Assembly: GCA_039707465.1 (NCBI GenBank)
Contig: CM077643.1
Coordinates: forward strand, 329,223,419-329,287,418
DNA from: Rhabdophis nuchalis
Taxonomy: Eukaryota; Chordata; Lepidosauria; Squamata; Natricidae
Length of the DNA: 64,000 nucleotides
Reading direction: 5' to 3'
A program made the translations under genes and the position numbers. This document shows, piece after piece, positions 45,111 to 56,811 of this stretch; the first letter of the stretch is position 1, and every line of letters starts with the position of its first letter. The notes beneath the pieces were generated by a model that ran no database searches, was not told the origin of the DNA, and saw only the letters and a list, made by a program, of their open reading frames with translations.

Positions 45111-46403
45111 AACCATAGTTATCATAAGCATTGTCTTCAGGATAGGAAGAAAGTACTGATAAGATAAGCCTCAGTGAGAGATATGGATCCTTGATAACTA
45201 ATGTAGTTGTCTATACAGACATTTAAATATTGTAGTTCAGCTTTCATTATCTTCAAAACTAATACTAGTTATTACTCCTGACCAGCTTACCATTTTTCCA
45301 AAATCTCTTTGTTTACTCAGTCTAAATTACAACATGAACTAAAACCTTACAGATGCATGCAAACAAAAATATAATTTCAGTACTTAATAACTTGATTGAG
45401 AATCTATGGGTACATAACATTAACCTTGGAACTAGAACAACTGAATGGCAATTGGCTAAAAATATTTGTTAAATCTATTTGTTACAAGATTTTAAAAACT
45501 TCTTTTACTTTGTGTTCCTAATACTTCACTAAGAACTGTATCTCTACGTATTATTGGTTTGAAATCTTGCGGCTGGATGGGTGGTAAGAAAAATACTCTA
45601 TCATAAATAAAATAAAGTTATAAATTAATGAAATTCAATTCCATTATAAATTTCTGTGTGAAACACATATTTTAAAAATATTTTCTTCCTCTTAGTATAA
45701 GTCAGAAATAAGGAGCAGCTGGTTGAACAAGTTAACTATACATATTATTTATTATCTAATGAAAACTTTTTACATAATTAAGGTGTTTTTTTACTTTTCA
45801 TAAATTCTCAGAAGGATTATGAAAAGTGTAATCCTCCTGAGCCACATAAAAGGACTCTGGTACTCTATTGGTGAATCCACCCTGCCTAACTACTTCTTCC
45901 TAGAATAGGCCATCAATTGTTTCTGAATGATAGAATGGACAACATTGCCTTTCATTAATTCTGCATTCTTCACCAAAGTAATTTCAGGTCCATTTTTCTA
46001 CTTGTTATGGAATGAGTAGATGACCTTGGGGGATGTGGGTAATAGATGCTGCTCAGGAAACAATCAACAAAAGAGGAGGGAACCCCCAAAGACTTAATAG
46101 TCAAAGACCGAAACTTAGGACGTATCTGCCCTAATGGATCAAACAGTTAAACATTTGTAGATTCAGACTTGCAAGACTATGTCAATGTAGCCTTACAATA
46201 AAGGTGAATTAGGTTATCTCGGTTTGTTTCCAGTCTGGTTTATCTGAGAAGGTTGACACTACTTAATTTCCAAAGTAGTCTTTTTTTATGTTGTGTCTTC
46301 AAGGTGTCTGTCCATTTTGGAAAGCATGCTTCAGTTTGTGGCACCTCATCAGTTCATTGGCTACTTTGCAGACAAAGGAACACACCTTCAGTTAAGAGAT
46401 TAA
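45111..46403. other. Unrecognised AT-rich DNA
   Basis: Nothing recognised over 1.3 kb. Confidence 0.5.
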
Positions 46404-46495
46404 CAGAGTTGGAAGGGGCCTTGCAGGTTGTCTAGTCCAATCCCCTGCCCAAGCAGGAGACCCTACATCTGCCTCTAGCTGTTGCCCGTGATCTC
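46404..46495 (-). mobile_element. CR1 LINE 3' UTR fragment
   Basis: AACAGAGTTGGAAGGGGCCT, TGCAGGTTGTCTAGTCCAAT, CCCCTGCCCAAGCAGGAGAC. It is cut off by the following LINE tail. Confidence 0.85.
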
Positions 46496-46625
46496 TAATT
46501 TATTTATTTATTTATTTATTAAATTTATACCCCGCCCTTCTCCAAATGGACCCAGGGCGGCGCACAGGGATGTTAAAATAGATACAAAATATATAAAATA
46601 TATCAAAATTTAAAATACTTATAAT
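46496..46625 (-). mobile_element. L2-group LINE 3' end with (TTTA)n tail
   Basis: (ATTT)n at 46497-46520, then ATACCCCGCCCTTCTCCAAA, TGGACCCAGGGCGGCGCACA: reverse complement of the L2-type 3' terminus. Confidence 0.8.
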
Positions 46626-46919
46626 AACTTCTATGGCAACCTTTTTACAATGAATACTATTATGTTTAGAATAATTAGTTAATAAAAGTTTGATTGAAAA
46701 TGGACAGAATTTGCTGTTTTATTTTTCTTTCCCCAAGTTTCCTATTTTTTTTACTTTTTTTAAAAGAGATCCAGCAATATGTCACATCATTACTTTTCCA
46801 GTCACTTAAGGTAGAAATGTTTTGTCCCTATTCCCAAATAAGTCTTATTGGTAGAGTGTGAAACCATTTTACCTAAATTCTTCAAAAACAATGAAAAGAT
46901 GCTCTGCTGGACCTTCATT

Positions 46920-46954
<35 letters not shown>

Positions 46955-47934
46955 GAAAACTAGGAAGCTCAGGAGGAGAAAAATAATAATTTTAAAAAGG
47001 GGGTTGCTGAATTTTGAACCAACAACCTTCTTTTTATAATGCAACAGCTACAGCTTTAATTTTTGTACCTAAATATGAAATAACTTTCTGAATCTGCAGA
47101 AAAAAGCATCAATGCAAGAACATTGTACTGTGTTTTGTGCCTGGGGCCATGGATTAGGCTATTCCAAGTTCCTATTATCTATAACAATAGCTGCGAACAT
47201 TTTCATGCTACTCATGATTGATCTCACAATGGCAACATTAATTAAATGTAATGTAATAACTCTCCTTCCAAACAAGAAATATTCAAAAACTCCAGAATAA
47301 AAACTGGTAATTATTAGTAGTAAAAGCATGTACAGAATAGAATAATATAATTTATGCAGAAAAAGGCAGCTACCAAAGAATCTTAATATCTGACCTTTGA
47401 GATACAGTATCTCAAAGTTGTAATTTATTGTGTTGATTCTCCAGACTCCAGAAGCAATGGAAGAGGCACTTTTATATTTATATTTATAATTTATATTATT
47501 TTGAAAATGTCAATATACCACCCGCTTCTTTAACTAGTCTAGGTTACATAACAATAAGAAGATGATATCTATAAAATTCATAAAAAGACCCTGAAAAATA
47601 AATTCCCATATCCTTCCTAAACTGTAATGAAAAAAGGTACCTGCTTTAATTCTAGTTACGATTTATTCTATAATGCAGGTTATATGAACAAAGCTCAAAC
47701 CATTCTTAATGTCAAAGCCCATTGTTATATGTGTTTTGTGATTGTCAATGACAGCAATAAAGATTGATTTAATTTGAAGTCCATCCAGAGGGGGGGGAAC
47801 TTGTGGTCTGAAACAGCAGTTTAGAAGCCACCATTGCCAGGGATTTTAATCCTCAACACATCCTCAGCTAGTACATCAGCAGAATCCCTGCTTTCATCTA
47901 TTTATCCAGAATGCAATACATGCCTTGAGAATAA
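46626..47934. other. Unrecognised DNA with (CA)n
   Basis: (CA)n of about 15 units at 46922-46951. A decayed LINE tail may lie at 47480-47570. Otherwise nothing recognised. Confidence 0.45.
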
Positions 47935-48009
47935 CAGAAAAACAGAGCTGGAAGCAACCTTGTAAGTCATCGAGTCTGCACACCCCACCCCAAGCAGGAG
48001 ACCCTACGC
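47935..48009 (-). mobile_element. CR1 LINE 3' end, part 1 (interrupted)
   Basis: AACAGAGCTGGAAGCAACCT, TGTAAGTCATCGAGTC, CCAAGCAGGAGACCCTACGC. The expected continuation is displaced to 48240. Confidence 0.8.
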
Positions 48010-48176
48010 CAGAGGCAGGGGTAGTTTGCTCCTGGCATTACTGCCTGTTTGGTGCATGTGCAAAAATTTGGTTTGGGGGCATGGCAGGCCTGCGTCGCTG
48101 CTGGTTCCAGCAACCCAGGCTGCCAAACCACTACTGGTTTGGCCAAACTGGTCCAAACTGGTAGGAACCACCTCGG
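48010..48176 (+). mobile_element. hAT MITE inserted in CR1 (CAGAGGCAGGGG ... ACCACCTCG)
   Basis: Starts CAGAGGCAGGGGTAGTTTGC. The interior has GTGCATGTGCAAAA, GGCATGGCAGGCC, and paired TGGTTTGGCCAAACTGG words as in the element at 54204. It ends GGTAGGAACCACCTCG. No convincing 8-bp duplication, so the right boundary is uncertain. Confidence 0.6.
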
Positions 48177-48239
48177 GCCAGGGTTGTGAAACTGGCAGTC
48201 TGCAGGCCAGATGCGTCACATGCAAGCCAATGTGATGCA

Positions 48240-48460
48240 TTGGTTGATTGTTGTCCCTGTCAGAAAATGTCTCCTTAATTCTATGTTGAATCTATCCTTG
48301 ATCAATTTCCATTCATTATTCCTTGTCTGGCCTTCAGGTGCTTTGGAAAATAGGTTGCTCCCACTCCTCTCTGTGACAGCTCTTCAAATATTGGAACACT
48401 GCTATCATCTCCCCTGGTCCTTCTCTTTAGTAAACTAGCCATTCCCAGAACTGTAAAATC
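48240..48460 (-). mobile_element. CR1 LINE 3' end, part 2
   Basis: TGGTTGATTGTTGTCCCTGT, CAGAAAATGTCTCCTTAATT, CTTCAGGTGCTTTGGAAAAT, AACACTGCTATCATCTCCCC. About 90 bp of expected CR1 sequence between the two parts is missing, so a deletion accompanied or followed the MITE insertion. Confidence 0.82.
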
Positions 48461-49489
48461 CCCCAACGAAAGGCAGAACTCTCAGACTTGCTGCATTCTT
48501 CTGAAATACCTAGCTGGCAAAAATTATTCAAACAAGCCCTCAGTCGAGTCCTGGAGAAAAAAAACTCCATTATACACAACTAGAATGATCCTTTGAGACC
48601 AGAAATTGTGTCTCATTTATTAGCGATTGACCTAGTATTCAACAAAGTACAGTAAAGCCAAGACCAGATGAAGCTTGACATGACTTTCTAGAAATAGGCT
48701 AACAGATTGAAGAGCCAAGGGTAAGAAACTTTATGATGCATTATCCTCTTTAATGCATCTGCCTCTTCCTTTTTCAATCATATCTCTTTCTGCTCCACAT
48801 TACTGTAATAGAATTGCCAGTACTAGAGGAGGAGGAGGAGGATTAAAATAACTCTCTATTATAATTCAATGTGACTAAACTATGGAGGAAAGTTTGGGAA
48901 TAAAAGCAAGTTGAAAGCTGGAACATATATATTTTAACCCAATTTGCTACTAGCGTGTTAAATGTCAGAATTCTTCCTTCCACTGTGGTTAAATGGATTT
49001 ATAATCTCATTAAAGTAGGTAAAATGCTGTTGTGCGTATGTTCTGGGATTATATTTCATTGATTTTTATAGGAATTCTGAACAGACATGCTAAGGGTTGT
49101 ACAGTGATAAGCAATCGGAACAAAGAAGAATAAGATCAGATGCCTTCTATTTTTCATGTGAATATGTGACTATCCTATATCACCAGTGTCATTTTATCTG
49201 AAAATAGAACCTAGTGATACAAATGTACTTCATTCAGAAAATATTCTCTTCCAGATATTAATTTGTCACTCAAATTAAACTTTCATATAGTTAAATTATG
49301 TTGTTACATAATACATAACTTTATTTATTTTTTTATATTAGTGAGCTATAACTTGAATTTACAATGTGTTGGACCACTCAAAATAAGTACCATATCAATA
49401 ATCATTTAAAAACATCAACTTCCATTGGACTTAATTGCTGATATTTGGTTTTAAAATATATGGTAAAGTTTACAAAATACAAATTTTTT
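48461..49489. other. Unrecognised AT-rich DNA
   Basis: Nothing recognised. Confidence 0.5.
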
Positions 49490-49501
49490 AAAAATCTATT
49501 T

Positions 49502-50779
49502 AATTCCTTCTCTGGAGTGCCTTCTCTGCTATAATTATTGACTGTGAATAGTGTTTCTCTGCTGGGTCCTGAACTTTTTACATTTATTTGAACTGTTTTT
49601 CTCCTGACCTGCTTCAACGGCCCCACCCAAAAAACGCCATCTTAGTGGCACTGACTTTAACAGCTTACCATGGCATCTAAATCAGAACTGGCAGGATTGG
49701 AACAAAGAATGTCATCTTTGGAATCAGTGTTACAAGCTCTGGTGCATGAAATTAAAGCTTTGCGAGAAGATAATAATAGTTTTAAGAAGGATCTTCTGGA
49801 AACACGGAAGCAAGTGCTGGAGAACACACAGAAGATGGAGGAGCTGGAAGGGGGGCTGGCTGGGGCAAAGGGAGAACTTAGAAATGTCAACACTGAAATT
49901 GCAGATTTGTCTGGTCATATGTCTAGGATGGATTTTGAAAGGATGTCATATTTTTTAAGATTTCAGAATATTTCTGAAGAACCTGGTGAATGTCTTCCTG
50001 CTCTCATGAGTACAATTTTAGCAGACTATTTACATAAACCTAGAGATGAGATCAGGGGGGACATTGACCTAGTCTACAGAATAAATTCGACATATGCCAG
50101 GATAAATGAAGTACCCAGAGAGATACATATTAAATTTGTTAGAAGGTCAACCAGAGAGGGAATTTTGAAGGCGCAGAGAGGGGGGGTGTTAATTTACCAA
50201 CAAAAGGAAGTCGTCATCTTGAAGCAGATCCCAAAAAAGATTAGAGAGATGAGAAGGAAGTATTCCTTCTTATCTAAAAAATTGTTTGACCACGGGACCT
50301 GGTTTAAGTGGGCGATGCCGGAAGGGATGCTGGTGTTCTGGGATGAAGGAAGAGTAAGGATTAAAACAGTTGCTGAGGCAGAAGCCTTTCTTAAAAAACA
50401 TTCCTCTATCCTGGGGGAAGATCCAGGGGGGACGGAGGGGGCCACGGCCCCGCCCGCTGGGGGCCAGGGAGGAGAAAAAGAAGATACAATTTCCAAGAGA
50501 CTTAGATCGAAAAAATAACTTTGCTTTTTTTTATTTTATTGATTTTATAACCTTTATATCTGGATGTTTGTACACGACTGCTAGCATAGAATTGAGAATT
50601 TAGGAAACATGTACTTATTTTCACCTTGTAGTATTTTTGGAAAAATGTTTTTTTTGATATTTTATTACGAAGCCCTGGAAGGGCCAATGATTCCGACGCG
50701 AAAGTTCTTAAAATGTTTCTGTATTCCCTACCCCTTTGGAAAAATTTTAAAAACCAATAAAACTTTTTCAATATAAAAA
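49502..50779 (+). mobile_element. ORF1-only (HAL1-like) L1 retrotransposon, copy 2, 5' truncated
   Basis: 1.28-kb insertion. It begins within the 5' UTR at AATTCCTTCTCTGGAGTGCC, which aligns with copy 1, and carries intact ORF1 (49670-50518). The 3' UTR is colinear with copy 1: shared words ATCTGGATGTTTGTA, AGCATAGAATT, TTATTTTCACCTTGTAGTAT, CCTACCCCTTT, CAATAAAACTTTTTC. It ends in poly-A. The target duplication AAAAATCTATTT lies at 49490-49501 and 50780-50791. It has no ORF2 and no sign of an internal deletion. Independent of copy 1, as the flanks and duplication differ. Confidence 0.9.
49670..50518 (+). CDS. L1 ORF1p-like RNA-binding protein, intact (282 aa)
   Basis: Same protein as at 11231-12106: N-terminal coiled coil (about residues 8-80), RRM-like domain (MSYFLRFQNISEEPGECLPA onward, about 92-168) and C-terminal domain to AEAEAFLKKHSSILGED (about residue 250). 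Start ATG in context ACCATGG, preceded by GCCATCTTAGTGGCACTGAC as in copy 1. After about residue 250 the reading frame differs from copy 1: this copy reads GGTEGATAPPAGGQGGEKED, while copy 1's basic tail GGRRGPRPRPLGAR is present here in the next frame. An indel near 50425-50435 therefore changed the tail of one copy. The core is otherwise about nine-tenths identical by eye. A trimeric RNA chaperone role is inferred from the L1 family. Confidence 0.9.
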   Translation: MASKSELAGLEQRMSSLESVLQALVHEIKALREDNNSFKKDLLETRKQVLENTQKMEELEGGLAGAKGELRNVNTEIADLSGHMSRMDFERMSYFLRFQNISEEPGECLPALMSTILADYLHKPRDEIRGDIDLVYRINSTYARINEVPREIHIKFVRRSTREGILKAQRGGVLIYQQKEVVILKQIPKKIREMRRKYSFLSKKLFDHGTWFKWAMPEGMLVFWDEGRVRIKTVAEAEAFLKKHSSILGEDPGGTEGATAPPAGGQGGEKEDTISKRLRSKK

Positions 50780-50791
50780 AAAAATCTATTT

Positions 50792-52077
50792 GCTTCCAAT
50801 TGAGAGAAATTCCTCCTTATTTTTTGAAAGTGTGTTGTCAGATGCACTCTCTCTCAGCACTAATGCAACCTATTAATCACAAGAGGTAGTAATAAAAAAA
50901 AAAGTTGAAATTTCCTCTGTGTCCCCTCTTTATATCTTACTATGCCTGATCTTAGTTTGGTAATCTCAGCATCTATCTGTTTTTCTACCTTTCACACATA
51001 GGAAAACTCTCCTCTTGATTCCCCTTCTGGTGGGATGAGCCTGCTAAGTGGTTTTCTCCCTAACATGTACTTCCTGAAAATTAATTATCCTTTGAAGTTA
51101 TTGTTTCACTAATCCTTCATCAATTTAGATCCCTACTCCCCAAAACTTACATAACAACTGTCTCTTCATATAACTGCATCCGACGATGATCAAGAGAAAG
51201 ATTATGTCATCTGTGGGATATTATGGGCAAAGTCCCATAAGCCTCCACCTTATCTACATGTTAATATAAGCAGTTTTACATGTATTCTGATACACTTTTA
51301 AGAGCATCACAAGAACAAGTAAGGAACCAAGACTGAAAACATTCACTTATAGTTCTCTTTGTAATGACGAAAACTTATAACACGAGAAATCTCCAATTCC
51401 TCTAGGAATCAAAACTTCATATAAAACTCTTATTTTTCAAGGGTTAAGAATGGCGAAATCCAAATGAAATATAATAGAAGGGAAAATAATATAAGGTGAG
51501 CGGCATCGATTGATAATTGCTATTAGAAAGAACAGGAAGCTCCTGTTCGTATTGTATTGTGTAAATGTGGTGTACATCTAAGTTTTGTGTGTGTGTATTT
51601 TACATGGTTGTAAATAAAAAATATTTTGAAAAAACCTTATTTTTCCCTAAGGATATATTTTTGGATTATGAACTGTGTCAGGAATTATGCACATATTCTC
51701 ATATACTCATATTTTAATTGAATATTTGATTTTTCTTTTCAAATTTATATGCAAACCATGAGTATAATCTAGTAAACCCAACCCTAACCAATAATATTGG
51801 AAGATAGCAGAAGGTAGATACATGAGTTCATTAAATCGATCTCTCTGTACATTAAAGTCAGAAATTCTCTGCTTGAACATGGTCCAGGTTTTGTCTAAGA
51901 TAAGTGTAAATAGATATTGAGGAGAAAGATCAAAGTAGACCAGGTCAGATACTATTTCCTTCACTCCAGGAAATGTAAGTCAAAGCAGAGACTTGTCTCC
52001 ATAGATTTGTTTGAGCTGAAACTTTTAATTGTCATAGCTTTAGACAAGCACCAACAGAGTCATTCCACATTCTAAGT
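50792..52077. other. Unrecognised AT-rich DNA
   Basis: Nothing recognised over 1.3 kb. Confidence 0.5.
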
Positions 52078-52205
52078 CAGGGGTGTCAAACTCGCAATGA
52101 CACGTCATTGTCACATGACATCACAACTTTCCCCCTTCTCTAAAATGGGTGGGAGTGACCAGCGCATGATACATATGGCCCACAACCTGCAAGTTTGACA
52201 TCCTG
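52078..52205. mobile_element. hAT MITE (CAGGGGTGTCAAACTCGC termini)
   Basis: 128 bp starting CAGGGGTGTCAAACTCGC and ending GCAAGTTTGACATCCTG, an 18-bp inverted repeat with mismatches. Flanked by TTCTAAGT (52070-52077) and TTCTAAGG (52206-52213), an 8-bp hAT duplication with one change. Non-coding. Confidence 0.88.
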
Positions 52206-52725
52206 TTCTAAGGTGAGGAGTGTATTTGTGACAAAATAAGGAACTAAAATCAGGTTTCTCAGAAATATGTATTGAAAAACTTACCTGTGTCTTCACATTG
52301 GCGGCCATTCACTCTGGCATTCTTAGACACTTTCCTTTCAAAGGTTTTGACCCGGAGCTTCAGTATTCCCTTTCTAGAATACTTAAGTTGAGATTCTGAA
52401 ATTGAGTTGGTCACACATGTACTTTGAAATGCCCCCTCTCTCACCCTGGCGTTATTCTTTCCTCTAATAATGAATTACTTGGACTGGTCCCATCAAGCAA
52501 TTGTGTGCTTCCAACAAAACAAAAATGGCCAAAGTCTGTACCACAACAATGGAGATCAGAGACAGTTGGGTTTGAACATAATACATGCATGCTTATATTC
52601 CACTGTTAACTTGGATATTTTTTATTTTAATATCATCTTCTTTATTTAGGTTTATGATTGTAAAATATTTAACAAATAAATTAAACTAGGTGTATTAATG
52701 CTATAGCTTCAGTTTTCTTGGCAAT

Positions 52726-52850
52726 ATTTTGTAACTGGATCGCTATTGCCTTCTTCCTAGGTCTAAGAGAGAGTGACTGGCCCAAAGTCAACTGGCTTTG
52801 TGCCTAAGGTTGGGCTAGACTTACAGTCTCTTGGTTTATAATATCCTGTT
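52726..52850 (-). mobile_element. CORE/MIR-like SINE, copy 3
   Basis: CGCTATTGCCTTCTTCCTAG, GAGAGAGTGACTGGCCCAAA, GTCAACTGGCTTTGTGCCTA share order and words with the copy at 13066. Confidence 0.7.
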
Positions 52851-54195
52851 GCTTTCAATTAGTACACTAAACAGGTTCTCACATATCAATGCTATGATTT
52901 CTAAGATCCTCCATTACTACATGTATTATTACATTTATTCACATCATACCTCTTTATCAAAAATAAAGCAGCTTATAGGAATTATATACAAGTAAACAAT
53001 AATATATCAATGCAAAACAATCATAACATTAACTGAAAATAAACTTTAAAAAGTAGAAGCTAGTATAAAAGCAGGAAATAACTTTGAAAAATTAAGCAAA
53101 GAGCTAAATATCTCAATAAATAGTGCTTCAGTAGCCCTGGTAGTTTCTAATTTATGAACAGTTCATCTATAAATGATGTTTGGGAGAGCAAAATGGCAAA
53201 CTGATTGCCTCATCAAAACTGTGCTGGCTAACATCAATCAGGGCAATGAGAATATCATTTATTTATTAAAATGGAAGGGGGGAATTTTTCTGCCAGGTTC
53301 AGGTCAGTTTAGAAGAGATATTCTGTCCTGGAGGACCTTCAAGGGAATGGCTGAACTTTTGATCTGGTAGATCGTATCCTGTATTCTTCACTAATGAATC
53401 ACCCATTACTTTGTCATTATCTCATATAACAGTAAATGAATTGGGACCTGTAAGAACATTTACTGTCTCTGTTTTCTTTTACGGGAGTATCTCTTCACTG
53501 CTGGTAACTTTATAATATTTTACATGTTATACAACACAGATATTTTAAAATGCCCAGCTTCTTTTTATTGCTAAATCATGGCTTGTCTAACATGATCTTC
53601 TGAATAAATTGGCTGCATTCACGAACAAGCTGAGTGATGCTCTATAATTCATAAACATGCTGAGCTTTAAAAAAAATGCAAAACTATCTAATGACTTGGT
53701 GTGTTGTGTAAGGAGATTATATGCTGAAGTTTATACTTGTCATTTGATCTTGAAGACAGGCGTTGTGGCTTGTTTGATAGCTACTGGCTGGACAAACAGT
53801 TCCAGGCTCAGTTAATACAGCCACCCAACACAATCAAAGCTAATTCATACCGATATTGGCCCATATTTTCTGCCCTTAGCAGAGTGGCAATCTGTTTGCA
53901 AATGAAGGCATACTATATGAGAGAACACGAGCTCTCATGATCCTTTTATAACAAAATTCATAAATAATTTTTCTTCTCCTATATTCGGTTACCAAAGATG
54001 TCACTGCAGGATTAGACTGACAACTAGACTTAGGCCAAGTCATTGTTTTGCTTGAGATTAAGCAACTACGAACCAATATTTTCCCCAAGCCACAATACAT
54101 GTAACCCCAAGCTATTCCTTCCTGCTGTTTGACATGATTTGGGGGGTGGGGGGGTTGCAGCAGCTTAATGATGATGGAACTGCTAGCCAGAAATG
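52851..54195. other. Unrecognised DNA
   Basis: A possible decayed LINE 3' end at 52925-53010. Otherwise nothing recognised. Confidence 0.45.
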
Positions 54196-54203
54196 GTTTG
54201 CAC

Positions 54204-54511
54204 CAGAGGTGGGTTTCTGCCAGTTTGGCCCTGTTCGGCCAAACTGGTAGTGGCCTTGAGCAGCTGAGAGCAAATCAATACAGTGGCTCTTTTGGCCTGC
54301 CCGCATGTCTATACCTGTTTTTATGGGGAAAGACAAATTGTACATATGTACACAGCGTGCAACGCCTGCACAAGTCCCGACAATCAGCTGGCTGTCGCAC
54401 GGGCAGTGGATTGGGCATTCGTGTGCAGAGCAAGTCAGGCACATGCACAAACGGAATGCATGCATGCATAATCAATGAACTGGTAGAGAAGGTAAATGCA
54501 ACCCACCACTG
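54204..54511 (+). mobile_element. Complete hAT MITE (CAGAGGTGGGTTTC ... AACCCACCACTG)
   Basis: 308 bp with terminal inverted repeats CAGAGGTGGGTT and AACCCACCACTG. Flanked by GTTTGCAC (54196-54203) and GTCTGCAC (54512-54519). The interior has a short palindrome, TTGGCC...GGCCAA, and GTGCAACGCC, ACAATCAGCTGGCTGTCGCA. Right-end homologue at 1128-1226. Best-preserved long form of the family here. Confidence 0.88.
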
Positions 54512-54544
54512 GTCTGCACTTCAGCAGTTTAAGTCCAGCAGCTC

Positions 54545-54632
54545 TATGAGATGGGTTGAGCTCCCACTGCTCATTTCCTGTCTCCTGCCCACCCAGCAGC
54601 TCAAAAGCATGCAATATTACAAGTAGATAAAT
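54545..54632 (+). mobile_element. SINE body fragment
   Basis: TGAGCTCCCACTGCTCATTT, CCTGTCTCCTGCCCACCCAG, CAGCTCAAAAGCATGCAA, ACAAGTAGATAAAT parallel the body of the SINE at 37890-38275. Confidence 0.7.
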
Positions 54633-54666
54633 GTCTATGGAGATTCTCAGTCATCCAGGTCATGGT

Positions 54667-54853
54667 TGTCCCAAAGCTTCTTTTTCAAGAGACAACTGGA
54701 CTTTCTTGTTTTTCTTTGAAGATGTTTTGCTTCTGATCCAAGAAGCTTCTACACCTCTGCTTCTGAGAAGAAGCTTCTGAGCAGAGCTGAAGAAGCTTCT
54801 TGGATGAGAAATAAGAAAGCCCAGTTGCCTCTCGAAAAAGCACCTTTGAGACA
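54667..54853. mobile_element. Foldback element, copy 2 (best preserved)
   Basis: The left arm TGTCCCAAAGCTTCTTTTTC, AAGAGACAACTGGACTTTC pairs with the right arm AAAGCCCAGTTGCCTCTCGA, AAAAGCACCTTTGAGACA. An inner pair, GATCCAAGAAGCTTCT and AGAAGCTTCTTGGATGAG, gives nested hairpins. Confidence 0.75.
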
Positions 54854-56559
54854 AGTAGATGAATGGTATCACTTCAGTGGGAAAAACCTAGCTGCATTTG
54901 TGTGTGTGGAAAGTGAAAGGCAGCACTGGACTGACAGGATGCAAGGCAACACAACACAAGGTGTGACTGGCAGAGGAGCCCGGAAGAACCAGCTATCCGA
55001 GTGCCGCTAGTCAGATGGTGTAACCTAATTCATTCCCTGTGGTCCACCAAGCATAGGAACACAAGTGCTGGACGAAATGAATTAGCAATTTAGGCTGTCA
55101 AGACTGAATTGCATGTAGCATTTGTAGATTTCCCTGAGATTGTATGCCATATGCTAAATAAATTAATAATATGATTCACGCATTCATGCATTTAAAGTAG
55201 GACAGGTTCATAAATGCAGAACCATCTCATCAACTATAAAATGATGAATAATGATGCTGCATACTTTGCTGCCTTATAAAACTCTATTTATATGAATGTT
55301 TTATCTTAAAGATTCTCCAGGTAATTTGAGTAAGATCTACAACAGTACTTCCCCAATAGGCACCGGTATATTATCCTATATTGTGTAATAGTGGATTTTC
55401 CTTTACCTACAGTACATTAGATAAAATGGATTTTCTGATAAGCAGCTTTGGGCAATGTAGGAAAAACTTTAGCATTAGCTAATAATAGTTATATTAAATT
55501 TAGAATGCTGAGGCTTTTAAAGTTGTCACTGTTTTTTCACTGAACAATTACAAAATACTTTTCTGGGAAGAATGTTGCCTATAGTGCATAATTTTTGTTC
55601 TTAAAATTCTGCAAAATGCCAAAACAGAGAAACTTAAAGGAGCATCCCTGGCCACTTATTAGGAGATAATTCACTGAACATGTGTACTGTGTACTTATTT
55701 ATTTATTTATTCAATTTATATCCCGCCCTTCTCCAAAAGGACCCAGGTTTTTATAGTTTTATAGTTTCAAAGCTTTAAAGTTTTAATATATTTACACATG
55801 GAATCAATAATATTTTATTTTAAGGTTCTTAAAAATAACATTCTGCTTGATTATGCCCTGCTAAATTTAAAATATCTCAATTTTCACAAAGACTAGATAT
55901 GCAAATTTGGTTTTTACTTGGTCAGTTCTTTCTTACTGCATTTATGCGGAAATTGGAGAAATCATGTTTGTGAGATACAGAAGTCTTCTATATTTAAAAT
56001 ATTAGCATTACTACCAACATCTCCCACAGATTACAAGTATAGTAGTATAGTCTGGGCTGATGAAACAGGACACTGAATAATCAAATTTACCTCCTTTTAA
56101 TTCAGAACTATTATACTTTCTGTGGAAAACACATCTAAATCAACACCAGAACAATAACCGTAAATAGGATAGCCTAATTTGTTAATACCTTGATAGTTAG
56201 AATATCTACTTAACATTCACTGATGATGATCATTATCTGAATTCTATGGTCACAAGCTCCAGCAGGAATTAAATAACTTCTTTCCTGCCAACAGCCTGAA
56301 AGGGTAGCTGCACAATAGATATACAATAGATTTTACGTATAAAACCTTCGGATAGAAATACAGCTTCCAGTTTTTATTCAGAACACACTGCAACATTCAT
56401 TGATTACAGCCAAACCTTAGTATAACTTATTATACCTTTCCATGCAAACAGTTAAGAGACATAAATCAAATATTTCCTTAAGTCAAATACATGTCCAATG
56501 AGGTTTTTAAAAAAGATTAAAAAATAATAATAGATCGAGTTATACTGATTCTGAGTCCT
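54854..56559. other. Unrecognised DNA with a short LINE tail
   Basis: An L2-type 3' end, reverse strand, lies at 55694-55746 (ATTTATATCCCGCCCTTCTC, CAAAAGGACCCAGG). Nothing else recognised. Confidence 0.55.
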
Positions 56560-56762
56560 GATGGTACAGTGGTTAGAATGCAGTACTGCAGGCTAACTCT
56601 GCCCACAGCCTGGAGTTTGATTCTGACGGGCCTTGAACTCAATCTATGGTCAGTTAAATCAGGACTTAGCTTGTTGGGAGCAATATGCTAACATTGTAAA
56701 CTGATTAAAGAGTGCTGTATAGCACTATGGAGTGGTATATGTTATTGCTACTGCTATTCTCA
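56560..56762 (+). mobile_element. tRNA-derived SINE
   Basis: Head GGTACAGTGGTTAGAATGCA (A box) and TGGAGTTTGATTCTGA (decayed B box). Tail TTGTTGGGAGCAATATGCTA, TTGTAAACTGATT, GCTATTCT. Same head type as the copy at 36770. Confidence 0.82.
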
Positions 56763-56811
56763 AAAAAGGAGTCAACTATTATAAACAGATTGAGAAGAGA
56801 AAATAAAGACT

